Assembly (NCBI RefSeq): GCF_051401765.1
Contig: NW_027480493.1
Location: forward strand, 1,674,001-1,738,000
Length of the DNA stretch: 64,000 bases
Reading direction: 5' to 3'
DNA from: Calliopsis andreniformis
Lineage: Eukaryota > Arthropoda > Insecta > Hymenoptera > Andrenidae
In this document: in pieces, positions 26,677 to 40,439 of the stretch
Layout: every line of letters begins with the position of its first letter
How positions within the stretch are numbered: position 1 is the stretch's first letter
Program-made: the position numbers and the translations under genes
Notes under the pieces: generated by a model
Told to the model about the DNA's origin: nothing
The model's input: the letters and a program-made list of their open reading frames with translations, nothing else
Databases searched by the model: none

Positions 26677-27310
26677 GGTTTGAGGAGTGAAGATTGAGGA
26701 TTGAGGATTGAGAATTGAGGATCGAGGATTGAGGATTGAAGATTGAATATTGATGATTAAAGATTGAGGCTTGAGGATTGAGGGTTGTGGATTGAGGACG
26801 AGGACTGAGTGTTGAATATTGATGTCTGAGGTCTGAGGATTGAGGATTGAGAATTGAGAATTGAGGATTGAGGATTGAAGATTGAGGATTGGGTATTGAG
26901 GATTGACGAATGAGGATTGAGGATTGCGGATTGAGGATTGAAGATTGAGTATTGAGGATTGAAGATTGAGGATTGAGTATTGAGGATTGAGGATTGGGGA
27001 TTGAGGATTGCGAATTGAAGATTCAGTACTGAGGATTGAAGATTCAGAATTGAGGATGAGGATTGAACATTGAGTACTGAGTGTTGAGGGTTGAGTGATG
27101 AGAATTTATGTTTCTGGATAGAGATTTGAAGATTGCAGGTTGAGTATTGAGTATTGAAAACTGTGAATTGAGGATATTCTATTGAGGATTGAGGATTGAC
27201 AACTGAATGTTGAGGACTGAGGGCTGAAGATTGAGGATTCAGGATTGAGGATTCAGAATTGAGGTTTGAGGTCTGAGGATTGAGGATTGAAGATTGAGTA
27301 TTGAGGATTG

Positions 27311-27335
27311 AAGACTGAGGATTGAAGATTGAGGA
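27311..27335 (+). other. 698-bp deletion junction in copy 2 of the 8,205-bp duplication
   Basis: Sequence to the left matches 16801-16835 (AAGACTGAGGATTGA) and sequence to the right matches 17530 onward (TTGAAGATTGAGG). The two sides share TTGA at the join. The landmark at 17192 and the GAGGATGAGGGCTGAGG marker near 16855 have no counterpart here. Offsets drop from 10,490 to 9,792 across the point. Confidence 0.82.
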
Positions 27336-28319
27336 TTGGGTATTGAGGATTGAAGAATGAGGATTGAGGATTGAGGATTGAGGATTGAGGATTGAAGATT
27401 GAGTATTGTGGATTGAAGATTGATGATCGAGGATTGAGAATTGAGGATTGAGTATTGAGGATTGAGGATTGAAGATTGAGTATTGAGGAATGAAAGTTGA
27501 GGATTGTGGATTGAGGATTGAGGATTGAGGATTGAATAGTGAGGATTGGGGACTGAGTGTTGAGGGCTGAATGATAAGAATTGATGTTTGTGGATAGAGA
27601 TTTGAAGATTGCAGATTGAGTATTGAGTATTGAAAACTGTGAATTGATGATATTCTATTGAGGATTGAGGATTGACAACTGATTGTTGAGGTCTGAGGGC
27701 TGAAGCTTGAGGATTCAGGATTGAGGATTCAGGATTGAGGTTTGAGGAGAGAGGACTGAGGATAGAGGATTCAGGAATGAGAATTGAGGATTGAGGATTG
27801 AGGAGTGAAGATTGAGGATTGGCTGTTGAGGATTGAACATTGAGGATTGAAGGTTGAATATTGATGAATGAAAATTGAGGATTGAGGATTGAGGGTTGTG
27901 GATTGAGAACGAGGACTGAGGGTTGAGTGTTGATGCCTGAGGTCTGAGGATTGAGGATTGAGGATTGCGAACTGAGGATTGAGGATTGAGGATTGAAGAT
28001 TGAGGATTGGGTATTGAGGATTGAAGAATGAGGATTGAAGAATGAGGATTGGGGATTGAGTATTGAGGATTGAGGATTGAATATTGAGTATTGAGGATTG
28101 AATATTGAGGATTGAGGATTGAGGATTGAGGATTGAGGATTGAGGATTGAGGTTTGAGGATTGAAGATTGAGTATTGAGGATTGAAGATTGAGGATTGAG
28201 GATTGAGGATTGAAGATTGAGGATTGAGAATTGAGGATTGAGGATTGAGGGTTGTGGATTGAGGACGAGGACTGAGGGTTGAATATTTATGATTGAGGTC
28301 TGAGGATTGAGCATTGAGG

Positions 28320-31300
28320 ATTGAGGATTGCGGATAGAAGATTGAGGATTGGGTATTGCGGATTGAACATTGAGGATTGAGTATTGAGGATTGAGGATTG
28401 AGGACTGAAGATTGAATATTGATGATTGAATATTGAGGATTGAGGATTGATGGTTGTGGATTGAGGACGAGGACTGAGGGTTGAGTATTGCTGTTTGAGG
28501 TCTGAGGATTGAGGATTGAGGATTGAGAATTGAGGATTGAGGATTGAGGATTGAAGATTGAGAATTGGGTATTCAGGATTGAAGAATGAGGATTGAGGAT
28601 TGAGGATTGAGTATTGAGGATTGAAGACTGAGTGTTGAGGGTTGAGTGATGAGAATTGATGTTTGTGGATAGAGATTTGAAGATTGCAGATTGAGTATTG
28701 AGTATTGAAAACTGTGAATTGATGATATTCTCTTGAGGATTGAGGATTGACAACTGATTGTTGAGGACTGAGGGCTGAAGGTTGAGGATTCAGGATTGAG
28801 GATTCAGGATTGTGGATTGAGGATTGAGGATTGAGAATTGAAGATTGAGGATTGAGTATTGGGGTTTGTGGATTGAGGACGAGGACTGAGGTTTGAGTAT
28901 TGATGTTTGAGGTCTGAGGATTGAGGGCTGAGGATTGAGAATTGAGGATTGAGGATTGAAGATTGAGGACTGGGTACTGAGGATTGAAGAATGAGGATTG
29001 AGTATTGAGTATTGAGGATTGAGGATTGAGGATTGAGGATTGAAGATTGAGGATTAGGTATTGAGGATTGAAGAATGAGGATTGAGTATAGAGTATTGAG
29101 GATTGAGGATTGAGGATTGAAGATTGAGTATTGAGGATTGAAGATTGACGATTGAGGATTGAGGATTGAGGATTGAGGATTGAGGATTGAGGATTGAGGA
29201 TTGAAGATTGAGTATTGGGTATTGAAGATTGAGGATTGAGGATTGAGGATTGTGGATTGAGGATTGAAGATTGAGTACTGAGGATTGAAGATTAAGATTG
29301 AGGATTGAGGATTGAGGATTGAGGATTGAGGATTGAGGATTGAGGATTGAAGATTGAGTATTGAGGATTGAAGATTGAGGATTGAGGATTGAGGATTGAG
29401 GATTGAGGATTGAAGATTGAGTATTGAGGATTGAAGATTGAGGATTGAGGATTGAGTATTGAGGATTGAGGATTGAGGATTGAGGATTGCGGATAGAAGA
29501 TTGAGGATTGGGTATTGCGGATTGAACATTGAGGATTGAGGATTGAGGATTGAGGATTGAGGACTGAAGATTGAATAGTGATGATTGAATATTGAGGATT
29601 GAGGATTGATGGTTGTGGATTGAGGACGAGGACTGCGGGTTGACTACTGCTGTTTGAGGTCTGAGGATTGAGGATTGAGGATTGAGAATTGAGGATTGAG
29701 GATTGAGGATTGAAGATTGAGAATTGGGTATTGAGGATTGAAGAATGAGGATTGAGGATTGAGGATTGAGGATTGAGGATTGAAGACTGAGTGCTGAGGT
29801 TTGAGTGATGAGAATTGATGTTTGTGGATAGAGGTTTGAAGATTGCAGATTGAGTATGGAGTATTGAAGACTGTGAATTGATGATATTCTCTTGAGGATT
29901 GAGGATTGACAACTGATTGTTGAGGACTGAGGGCTGAAGGTTGAGGATACAGGATTGAGGATTCAGGACTGTGGATTGAGGATTGAGGATTGAGAATTGA
30001 AGATTGAGGATTGAGTATTGGGGGTTGTGGATTCAGGACGAGGACTGAGGGTTGAGTATTGATGTTTGACGTCTGAGGATTGAGGGTTGAGGATTGAGAA
30101 TTGAGGATTGAGGATTGAAGATTGAGGATTGGGTATTGAGGATTGAAGAATGAGGATTGAGTACTGAGTATTGAGGATTGAGGATTGAAGATTGAGTATT
30201 GAGCATTGAATATTGACGATTGAGGATTGAGGATTGAGGATTGAGGATTGAGGATTGAGGATTGAGGATTGAAGATTGAGTATTGAGGATTGAAGATTGA
30301 GGATTGAGGATTGAGGTTTGAGGATTGAGGATTGAAGATTGAGTACTGAGGATTGAAGATTAAGATTGAGGATTGATGATTGAGGATTGAGGATTGAAGG
30401 TTGAGGATTGGGGACTGAGTATTGAGGGTTGAGTGATGAGAATTGATGCTTGTGGATAGAGGTCTGAAGATTGCAGATTGAGTATTGAGTATTGAAAACT
30501 GTGAATTGAGGATATTCTATTGAGGATTGAGGATTGACAACTGATTGTTGAGGACTTAGGGCTGAAGATTGAGGATTCAAGGTTGAGGTTTCAGGATTGA
30601 TGTTTGAGGACTGAGGATTGAGGATTGAGGATTGAGGATTGAGGATTGAGGATTGAAGACTGAGGATTGGGTATTGAGGATTGAACATTGAGGATTGAGT
30701 GTTGAGGATAGAGGATTGAGGATTGAGGATTGAAGGTTGAATATTAATGACTGTATATTGAGGATTGAGGATTGATGGTTGTGGATTGAGGACGAGGACT
30801 GAGGGTTGAGTATTGATGTTTGAAGTCTGAGGATTCAGGATTGAAGATTGAGTATTGAGGATAGAAGATTGAGGATTGAGGATTGTCGATTAAGGATTGA
30901 GGATGAGGTCTGAGGGTTGAGGATTGAGGTTTGAGGACTGAGGACTGAGGATTGAGGATTGAGAATTGAGGATTGAGGATTGAGGATTGAAGATTGATGA
31001 TTGGGTATTGAGGATTGAAGAATGAGGATTGAGGATTGAGGATTGAGGATTGAGGATTGAAGATTGAGTATTGAGCATTGAAGCATGACGATTGAGGATT
31101 GAGGATTGAGGATTGAGGATTGAGGATGGAGGACTGAAGATTGAGTATTGAGGATTGAAGATTGAGGATCGAGGATTGAGGATTGAGGATTGAGGATAGA
31201 GGATTGAAGAATGAGGATTGAGGATTGAGGATTGAGGATTGAGGATTGAGGATTGAGGATTGGTGATTGAGGATTGCGAATTGAAGATTCAGTATTAAGG

Positions 31301-34300
31301 ATTGAAGATTCAAAATTGAGGATGAGGATTGAACATTGAGTACTGAGTGTTGAGGGTTGAGTGATGAGAATTTATGTTTCTGGATACAGATTTGAAGATT
31401 GCAGATTGAGTATTGGGTATTGAAAATTGTGAATTGATGATATTCTATTGAGGATTGAGGATTGACAACTGAATGTTGAGGACTGAGGTCTGAAGATTGA
31501 GGATTCAGGATTGAGGATTCAGAATTGAGGTTTGAGGACTGAGGATTGAGGATTGAAGATTGAGTATTGAGGATTGAAGATTGAGGGTTGAGGATTGAGG
31601 ATTGAGGATTGAGGATGAGGGCTGAGGGGTGAGGATTGAGGTTTGAGGACTAAGGACAGAGGATTGAGGATTGAGAATTGAGGATTGAGGATTGAGGATT
31701 GAAGATTGATAATTGGGTATTGGGGATCGAAGAATGAGGATTGAGGATTGAGGTTTGAGGATTGAGGATAGAAGATTGAGTATTGAGGATTGAAGATTGA
31801 CGATTGAGGATTGAGGATTGAGGATTGAGGATTGAGGATTGAGGGTTGAGGATTGAAGATTCAGTATTGAGGATTGACGATTGAGGATTGAGGATTGAGT
31901 ATTGACGATTGAGGATTGCAGACTGAGTATTGAGGATTGACGATGGGAGGATTGAGGATTGCGGATAGAAGATTGAGAATTGGGGACTGAGGATTCAAGA
32001 TTGAGGATCGATGATTGAGAATTGAGGATTGAAGATTGATAATTGAGGATTCAGGATTGAAGATTGAGTATTGAGGATAGAAGATTGAGGATTAAGGATT
32101 GTCGATTAAGGATTGAGGATGAGGGCTGAGGGTTGAGGATTGAGGTTTGAGGACTGAGGACTGAGGATTGAGGATTGAGAATTGAGGATTGAGTATTGAG
32201 GATTGAAGATTGAGGATTGGGTATTGAGGATTGAAGAATGAGGATTGAGGATTGAGGATTGAGGATTGAGGATTGAAGATTGAGTATTGAGCATTGAAGC
32301 CTGACGATTGAGGATTCAGGATTGAGGATTGAGGATTGAGGATTGAGGATGGAGGATTGAAGATTGAGTATTGAGGATCGAAGATTGGGGATCGAGGACT
32401 GAGGATTGAGGATTGAAGATTGAGGATTGAAGAATGAGGATTGAGGATTGAAGATTGAGTATTGAGGATTGAAGATTGAGGATTGAGGATTGAGGATTCA
32501 GCATTGAGTATTGAAGATTGAGTACTGAGGATTGAAGATTAAGGTTGAGGATTGAGGATTGAGGGTTGAGGATTGAGGATTGAGGATTGAAGATTGAGGA
32601 TTGCGTATTGAGGATAGAGCATTGAGGATTGAGTATTGAGTATTGAGGATTGAGGATTGAGGATTGAAGATTGAATATTGATGATTGAAGGTTGAGGATC
32701 GAGGATTGAGGGTTGTGGATTGAGTACGAGGACTGAGGGTTGAGTATTGATGGTTGAGGTCTGAGGGTTGAGGATTGAGGATTGAGGATTGATGATTGAG
32801 GATTCAGGATTGAGGATTGAAGATTGAGGATTGGGTATTGAGGATTGAAGAATGAGGATTGAGGATTGAGGGTTGAGGATTGAGGATTGAAGATTGAGTA
32901 TTGAGGATTGAAGGTTGACGATTGAGGATTGAGGATTGAGGATTGAGGATTGAGGATTGAGGATTGAAGGTTGAGTATTGAGGATTGAAGATTGAGGATT
33001 GTGGATGGAGGATTGACGATTGAAGATTGAAGATTGAGGATTGAGGATTGAGGATTGAGGATTGAGGATTGAGGATTGAAGATTGAGGATTGGGTATTGA
33101 TGATTGAAGAATGAGTATTGAGTATTGAGTATTGAGGATTGAGGATTGAAGATTGAGTATTGAGGATTGAAGATTGACGATTGAGGATTGAGGATTGAGG
33201 ATTGAGGATTGAGGATTGAGGATTGAGGATTGAAGATTGAGTATTGGGGATTGAAGATTGAGGATTGAGGATTGAGGATTGAGGATTGAGGATTGAAGAT
33301 TGAGTACTGAGGATTGAAGATTAAGATTGAGGATTGAGGATTGAGGATTGAGGATTGAGGATTGAGGATACAAGATTGAGTATTGAGGATTGAAGATTGA
33401 GGATTGAGGATTGAGGATTGAGGATTGAGGATTGGAGATTGAGTACTGAGGATTGAAGATTATGATTGATGATTGAGGATTGAGGATTGAGGATTGAGGA
33501 TTGAGGATTGAGGATTGAAGATTGAGGATTGCGTATTGAGGGTAGAACATTCAGGATAGAGGATTGAGTATTGAGGATTGAGGATTGAGGATTTAAGATT
33601 GAATATTGATGATTGAAGATTGAGGATCGAGGATTGAGAGTTGTGGATTGAGGACGAGGACTGAGGGTTGAGTATTGATGTTTGATGTCTGAGGATTGAG
33701 GATTGAGGATTGAGAATTGAGGATTGAGGATTGAGGATTGAAGATTGAGGATTGGGTGTTGAAGATTGAAGAATGAGGATTGAGGATTGAGGATTGAGGA
33801 TTGAGGATTGAGGATTGAAGATTGAGTATTGGGGATTGAATATTGAGGATTGAGGATTGAGGATTGAGCATTGAGGATTGAGGATTGCGGATAGAAGATT
33901 GAGGATTGGGTATTGCGGATTGAACATTGAGGATTGAGGATTGAGGATTGAGGATTGAGGACTGAAGATTGAATATTGATGATTGAATATTGAGGATTGA
34001 GGATTGATGGTTGTGGATTGAGGACGAGGACTGAGGGTTGAGTATTGCTGTTTGAGGTCTGAGGATTGAGGATTGAGGATGGAGAATTGAGGATTGAGGA
34101 TTGAGGATTGAAGATTGAGAATTGGGAATTCAGGATTGAAGAATGAGGATTGAGGATTGAGGATTGAGTATTGAGGATTGAAGACTGAGTGTTGAGGGTT
34201 GAGTGATGAGAATTGATGTTTGTGGATAGAGATTTGAAGATTGCAGATTGAGTATTGAGTATTGAAAACTGTGAATTGATGATATTCTCTTGAGGATTGA

Positions 34301-35736
34301 GGATTGACAACTGATTGTTGAGGACTGAGGGCTGAAGGTTGAGGATTTAGGATTGAGGATTCAGGATTGTGGATTGAGGATTGAGGATTGAGAATTGAAG
34401 ATTGAGGATTGAGTATTGGGGGTTGTGGATGAGGACGAGGACTGAGGGTTGAGTATTGATGTTTGAGGTCTGAGGATTGACGGTTGAGGATTGAGAATTG
34501 AGGATTGAGGATTGAAGATTGAGGATTGGGTACTGAGGATTGAAGAATGAGGATTGAGTATTGAGTATTGAGGATTGAGGATTGAGGATTGAGGATTGAA
34601 GATTGAGGATTAGGTATTGAGGATTGAAGAATGAGGATTGAGTATTGAGTATTGAGGATTGAGGATTGAAGATTGAGTATTGAGGATTGAAGATTGACGA
34701 TTGAGGATTGAGGATTGAGGATTGAGGATTGAGGATTGAGGATTGAGGATTGAAGATTGAGTATTGGGTATTGAAGATTGAGGATTGACGATTGAGGATT
34801 GTGGATTAAGGATTGAAGATTGAGTACTGAGGATTGAAGATTAAGATTGAGGATTGAGGATTGTGGATTGAGGATTGAGGATTGAGGATTGAAGATTGAG
34901 TATTGAGGATTGAAGATTGAGGATTGAGGATTGAGGATTGAGGTTTGAGGATTGAAGATTGAGTATTGAGGATTGAAGATTGAGGATTGAGGATTGAGGA
35001 TTGAGGATTGAGGATTGCGGATAGAAGATTGAGGATTGGGTATTGCGGATTGAACATTGAGGATTGAGGATTGAGGATTGAGGATTGAGGACTGAAGATT
35101 GAATATTGATGATTGAATATTGAGGATTGAGGATTGATGGTTGTGGATTGAGGACGAGGACTGAGGGTTGACTACTGCTGTTTGAGGTCTGAGGATTGAG
35201 GATTGAGGATTGAGAATTGAGGATTGAGGATTGAGCATTGAAGATTGAGAATTGGGTATTGAGGATTGAAGAATGAGGATTGAGGATTGAGGATTGAGGA
35301 TTGAGGATTGAGGATTGAGTATTGGGGGTTGTGGATTGAGGACGAGGACTGAGGGTTGAGTATTGATGTTCGAGGTCTGAGGATTAAGGGTTGAGGATTG
35401 AGAATTGAGGATTGAGGATTGAAGATTGAGGATTGGGTATTGAGGATTGAAGAATGAGGATTGAGTACTGAGTATTGAGGATTGAGGATTGAAGATTGAG
35501 CATTGAGCATTGAATATTGACGATTGAGTATTGAGGATTGAGGATTGAGGATTGAGGATTGAGGATTGAGGATTGAAGATTGAGTACTGAGGATTGAAGA
35601 TTGAGGATTGAGAATTGAGGTTTGAGGATTGAGGATTGAAGATTGAGTACTGAGGATTGAAGATTAAGATTGAGGATTGATGATTGAGGATTGAGGATTG
35701 AAGATTGAGGATTGGGGACTGAGTATTGAGGGTTGA
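28320..35736 (+). repeat. Left member of a ~7.4-kb duplication spaced 16.57-16.58 kb
   Basis: This region matches about 44900-52306. The offset is 16,582 from about 28.6 to 33.4 kb, 16,568 near 33.5 kb, 16,575 near 34.2 kb and 16,569 at 35.1-35.7 kb. The changes of 14, 7 and 6 bp are gains or losses of single heptamer or hexamer units. Landmark pairs include 28646/45228, 29805/46387, 30433/47015, 31361/47943 and 34203/50778. The match is less perfect at its left end, between about 28.3 and 28.6 kb. The long spacing suggests an older duplication of a block of about 16.6 kb that was later rearranged. Confidence 0.82.
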
Positions 35737-36177
35737 GTGATGAGAATTGATGCTTGTGGATAGAGGTCTGAAGATTGCAGATTGAGTATTGAGTATTGAA
35801 AACTGTGAATTGAGGATATTCTACTGAGGATTGAGGATTGACAACTGATTGTTGAGGACTTAGGGCTGAAGATTGAGGATTCAGGGTTGAGGATACAGGA
35901 TTGATGTTTGAGGACTGAGGATTGAGGATTGAGGATTGAGGATTGAGGATTGAGGATTGAAGACTGAGGATTGGGTATTGAGGATTGAACATTGAGGATT
36001 GAGTGTTGAGGATAGAGGATTGAGGATTGAGGATTGAAGTTTGAATATTAATGACTGTATATTGAGGATTGAGGATTGAGGGTTGTGGATTGAGGACGAG
36101 GACTGAGGGTTGAGTATTGATGTTTGAAGTCTGAGGATTCAGGATTGAAGATTGAGCATTGAGGATAGAAGATTGAG

Positions 36178-36657
36178 TATTGAGGATTGACGATGGGAGG
36201 ATTGAGGATTGCGGATAGAAGATTGAGAATTGGGGACTGAGGATTCAAGATTGAGGATCGAAGATTGAGAATTGAGGATTGAAGATTGATAATTGAGGAT
36301 TCAGGATTGAAGATGGAGTATTGAGGATAGAAGATTGAGGATTGAGGATTGTCGATTAAGGATTGAGGATGAGGGCTGAGGGTTGAGGATTGAGGTTTGA
36401 GGACTGAGGACTGAGGATTGAGGATTGAGAATTGAGGATTGACGATTGAGGATTGAAGATTGAGGATTGGGTATTGAGGATTGAAGAATGAGGATTGAGG
36501 ATTGAGGATTGAGGATTGAGGATTGAAGATTGAGTATTGAGCATTGAAGCCTGACGATTTTAAGATTGAGGATTGAGGATTGAGGACTGAGGATGGAGGA
36601 TTGAAGATTGAGAATTGAGGATTGAAGATTGAGGATCGAGGACTGAGGATTGAGGAT
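36178..36657 (+). repeat. Mosaic piece matching 61269-61749
   Basis: From about 33.5 to 36.17 kb the sequence matches 58.5 to 61.08 kb at offsets near 24.9 kb (24,904 at 35.4-36.17 kb). It then skips 188 bp and matches 61269-61749 at an offset of 25,092, including the CGATGGGAGG marker (36191/61283) and the unusual CCTGACGATTTTA (36550/61642). After 36657 the two separate: this copy runs on with plain GAGGATT units, and the other enters sequence like 40032 (TGGGTGTTGAAG). The pattern shows repeated exchange between distant parts of the array. Confidence 0.75.
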
Positions 36658-37101
36658 TGAGGATTGAGGATTGAAGAATGAGGATTGAGGATTGAGGATT
36701 GAGGATTGAGGATTGAGGACTGAGTATTGAGTATTGAAGATTGAGGATTGAGGAGTGAGTATTGAAGATTGATGATTTGGGACTGAGGATTGAAGATTGG
36801 GGTTTGAGGATTGAGGATTGAGGATTGAGGAGGGAGGATTGAAGATTGAGGATTGGGTATTGTGGATTGAAGAATGAGTATTGAGGATTGAGGATTGAGG
36901 ATTGAGGATTGAAGATTGAGTATTGAGGATTGAAGATTGACGATTGAGGATTGAGGATTGAGGATTGAGGATTGAGGATTGAGGATTGAGGATTGAGGAT
37001 TGAAGATTGAGTATTGAGGATTGAAGATTGAGGATTGTGAATTGAGGATTCACGATTGAGGATTGAAGATTGAGGATTGAGGATTGAGGATTGAGGATTG
37101 A

Positions 37102-37720
37102 GCATTGAAGATTGAGGATTCGGTATTGAGGATTGAAGAATGAGGATTGAGTATTGAGTATTGAGGATTTAGGATTGAAGAAATGAGTATTGAGGATTGA
37201 AGATTGACGATTGAGGATTGAGGATTGAGGATTGAGGATTGAGGATTGAGGATTGAGGATTGAGGATTGAGGATAGAAGGTTGAGCATTGGGGATTGAAG
37301 ATTGAGGATTGACGATGGGAGGATTGAGGATTGCGGATAGAAGATTGAGAATTGGGGACTGAGGATTCAAGATTGAGGATCGAAGATTGAGAATTGAGGA
37401 TTGAAGATTGATAATTGAGGATTCAGGATTGAAGATTGAGTATTGAGGATAGAAGATTGAGGATTGAGGATTGTCGATTAAGGATTGTGGATGAGGGCTG
37501 AGGGTTGAGGATTGAGGTTTGAGGACTGAGGACTGAGGATTGAGGATTGAGAATTGAGGATTGAGGATTGAGGATTGAAGATTGAGGATTGAAGATTGAG
37601 TATTGAGGATTGAAGATTGACGATTGAGGATTGAGGATTGAGGATTGAGGATTGAGGATTGAGGATTGAGGATAGAAGGTTGAGGATTGAGGATAGAAGG
37701 TTGAGCATTGGGGATTGAAG
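37102..37720 (+). repeat. Mosaic piece matching 57143-57740
   Basis: It shares GCATTGAAGATTGAGG followed by ATTCGGTATTGAGG, the CGATGGGAGG marker (37313/57346) and the flanking GCATTGGGGATTGAAG. Offsets change from about 20,041 to 20,033 because of small indels, including GAAGAAATGAGTATTG near 37170 in this copy only. Part of the internal GAGCATTGGGGATTGAAG block is itself repeated near 37284 and 37703. Confidence 0.7.
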
Positions 37721-37879
37721 ATTGAGGTTTGAGGATTGAGGATTGAGGATTGAGGATTGAAGATTGAGTAATGAGGATTGAAGATTAAGATTGAGGATTG
37801 AGGTTTGAGGATTGAGGATTGAGGATTGAGGATTGAAGGTTGAGTATTGAGGATTGAAGGTGAAGGATTGAGGATTGAG

Positions 37880-40380
37880 GATTCAGCATTGAGGATTGAA
37901 GATTGAGTACTGAGGATTGAAGATCAAGGTTGAGGATTGAGGATTGAGGGTTGAGGATTGAGGATTGAGGATTGAGGATTGAAGATTGAGGATTGCGTAT
38001 TGAGGATAGAACATTGAGGATTGAGTATTGAGTATTGAGGGTTGAGGATTGAGGATTGAAGATTGAATATTGATGATTGAAGGTTGAGGATCGAGGATTG
38101 AGGGTTGTTGGTTGAGTACGAGGACTGAGGGTTGAGTATTGATGGTTGAGGTCTGAGGATTGAGGATTGAGGATTGAGGATTGATGATTGAGGATTCAGG
38201 ATTGAGGATTGAAGATTGAGGATTGGGTACTGAGGATTGAAGAATGAGGATTGAGGATTGAGGGTTGAGGATTGAGGATTGAGGATTGAGTATTGAGGAT
38301 TGAAGACTGAGTGTTGATGGTTGAGTGATGAGAATTGATGTTTGTGGATAGAGATTTGAAGATTGCAGATTGAGTATTGGGTATTGAAAACTGTGAATTG
38401 ATGATACTCTCTTGAGGATTGAGGATTGACAACTGATTGTTGAGGACTGAGGGCTGAAGGTTGAGGATTCAGGATTGAGGATTCAGGATTGTGGATTGAG
38501 GATTGAGGATTGAGAATTGAAGATTGAGGATTGAGTATTGGGGGTTGTGGATAGAGGACGAGGACTGAGGGTTGAGTGTTGATGTTTGAGGTCTGAGGAT
38601 TGAGGGTTGAGGATTGAGAAATGAGGATTGAGGATTGAAGATTGAGGATTGGGTACTGAGGATTGAAGAATGAGGATTGAGTATTGAGTATTGAGGATTG
38701 AGGATTGAGGATTGAGGATTGAAGATTGAGGATTAGGTATTGAGGATTGAAGAATGAGGATTGAGTATTGAGTATTGAGGATTGAGGATTGAAGATTGAG
38801 TATTGAGGATTGAAGATTGACGATTGAGGATTGAGGATTGAGGATTGAGGATTGAGGATTGAGGATTGAGGATTGAAGATTGAGTATTGGGTATTGAAGA
38901 TTGAGGATTGACGATTGAGGATTGTGGATTGAGGATTGAAGATTGAGTACTGAGGATTGAAGATTAAGATTGAGGATTGAGGATTGAGGATTGAGGATTG
39001 AGGATTGAGGATTGAAGATTGAGTATTGAGGATTGAAGATTGAGGATTGAGGATTGAGGATTGAGGATTGAGGATTGAGGATTGAGGATTGCGGATAGAA
39101 GATTGAGGATTGGGTATTGCGGATTGAACATTGAGGATTGAGAATTGAGGATTGAGGATTGAGGACTGAAGATTGAATATTGATGATTGAATATTGAGGA
39201 TTGAGGATTGATGGTTGTGGATTGAGGACGAGGACTGAGGGTTGACTACTGCTGTTTGAGGTCTGAGGATTGAGGATTGAGGATTGAGAATTGAGGATTG
39301 AGGATTGAGCATTGAAGATTGAGAATTGGGTATTGAGGATTGAAGAATGAGGATTGAGGATTGAGGATAGAGGATTGAGGATTGAGGATTGAGTATTGGG
39401 GGTTGTGGATTGAGGACGAGGACTGAGGGTTGAGTATTGATGTTCGATGTCTGAGGATTGAGGGTTGAGGATTGAGAATTGAGGATTGAGGATTGAAGAT
39501 TGAGGATTGGGTATTGAGGATTGAAGAATGAGGATTGAGTACTGAGTATTGAGGATTGAGGATTGAAGATTGAGTATTGAGCATTGAATATTGACGATTG
39601 AGGATTGAGGATTGAGGATTGAGGATTGAGGATTGAGGATTGAGGATTGAAGATTGAGTATTGAGGATTGAAGATTGAGGATTGAGGATTGAGGTTTGAG
39701 GATTGAGGATTGAAGATTGAGTACTGAGGATTGAAGATTAAGATTGAGGATTGATGATTGAGGATTGAGGATTGAAGATTGAGGATTGGGGACTGAGTAT
39801 TGAGGGTTGAATGATGAGAATTGAGGCTTGTGGATAGAGGTCTGAAGATTGCAGATTGAGTATTGAGTATTGAAAACTGTGAATTGAAGATATTCTACTG
39901 AGGATTGAGGATTGACAACTGATTGTTGAGGACTTAGGGCTGAAGATTGAGGATTCAGGGTTGAGGATTCAGGATTGATGTTTGAGGACTGAGGATTGAG
40001 GGTTGAGGATTGAGGATTGAGGATTGAGGATTGGGTGTTGAAGATTGAAGAATGAGGATTGAGGATTGAGGATTGAGGATTGAGGATTGAGGATTGAGGA
40101 TTGAAGATTGAGTATTGAGGATTGTATATTGAGGATTGAGGATTGAGGATTGAGCATTGAGGATTGAGGATTGCGGATAGAAGATTGAGGATTGGGTATT
40201 GCGGATTGAACATTGAGGATTGAGGATTGAGGATTGAGGATTGAGGACTGAAGATTGAATATTGATGGTTGAATATTGAGGATTGAGGATTGATGGTTGT
40301 GGATTGAGGACGAGGACTGAGGGTTGAGTATTGCTGTTTGAGGTCTGAGGATTGAGGATTGAGGATTGAGAATTGAGGAT
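37880..40380 (+). repeat. Mosaic heptamer segment with landmark blocks at 38325 and 39811
   Basis: This segment starts with a GGATTCAGCATTGAGG module also seen near 22707, 24992, 32496, 49078, 56286 and 57768. It continues through sequence resembling 32.5-36 kb and 49-52 kb, and holds landmark blocks at 38325 and 39811. I could not assign it to one clean duplication. Offsets to its nearest relatives shift several times, as expected from repeated unequal exchange. No non-repeat content was seen. Confidence 0.68.
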
Positions 40381-40439
40381 TGAGGATTGAGGATTGAGGA
40401 TTGAGGATTGAGGATTGAGGATTGAGGATTGAGGATTGA

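Larger units (their letters stand above)
23716..33507 (+). repeat. 8,205-bp tandem duplication, copy 2 (grown to 9,792 bp)
   Basis: Copy 2 matches copy 1 in three steps. From 23716 to 24391 the offset is 8,205. From 26677 to about 27324 it is 10,490, because 2,285 bp were duplicated. From about 27322 to 33507 it is 9,792, because 698 bp were lost. Beyond 33507-33519 the sequence leaves copy 1 and enters its own right flank (GATTGCGTATTGAGGGTAG). Base differences from copy 1 are sparse. Confidence 0.86.
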
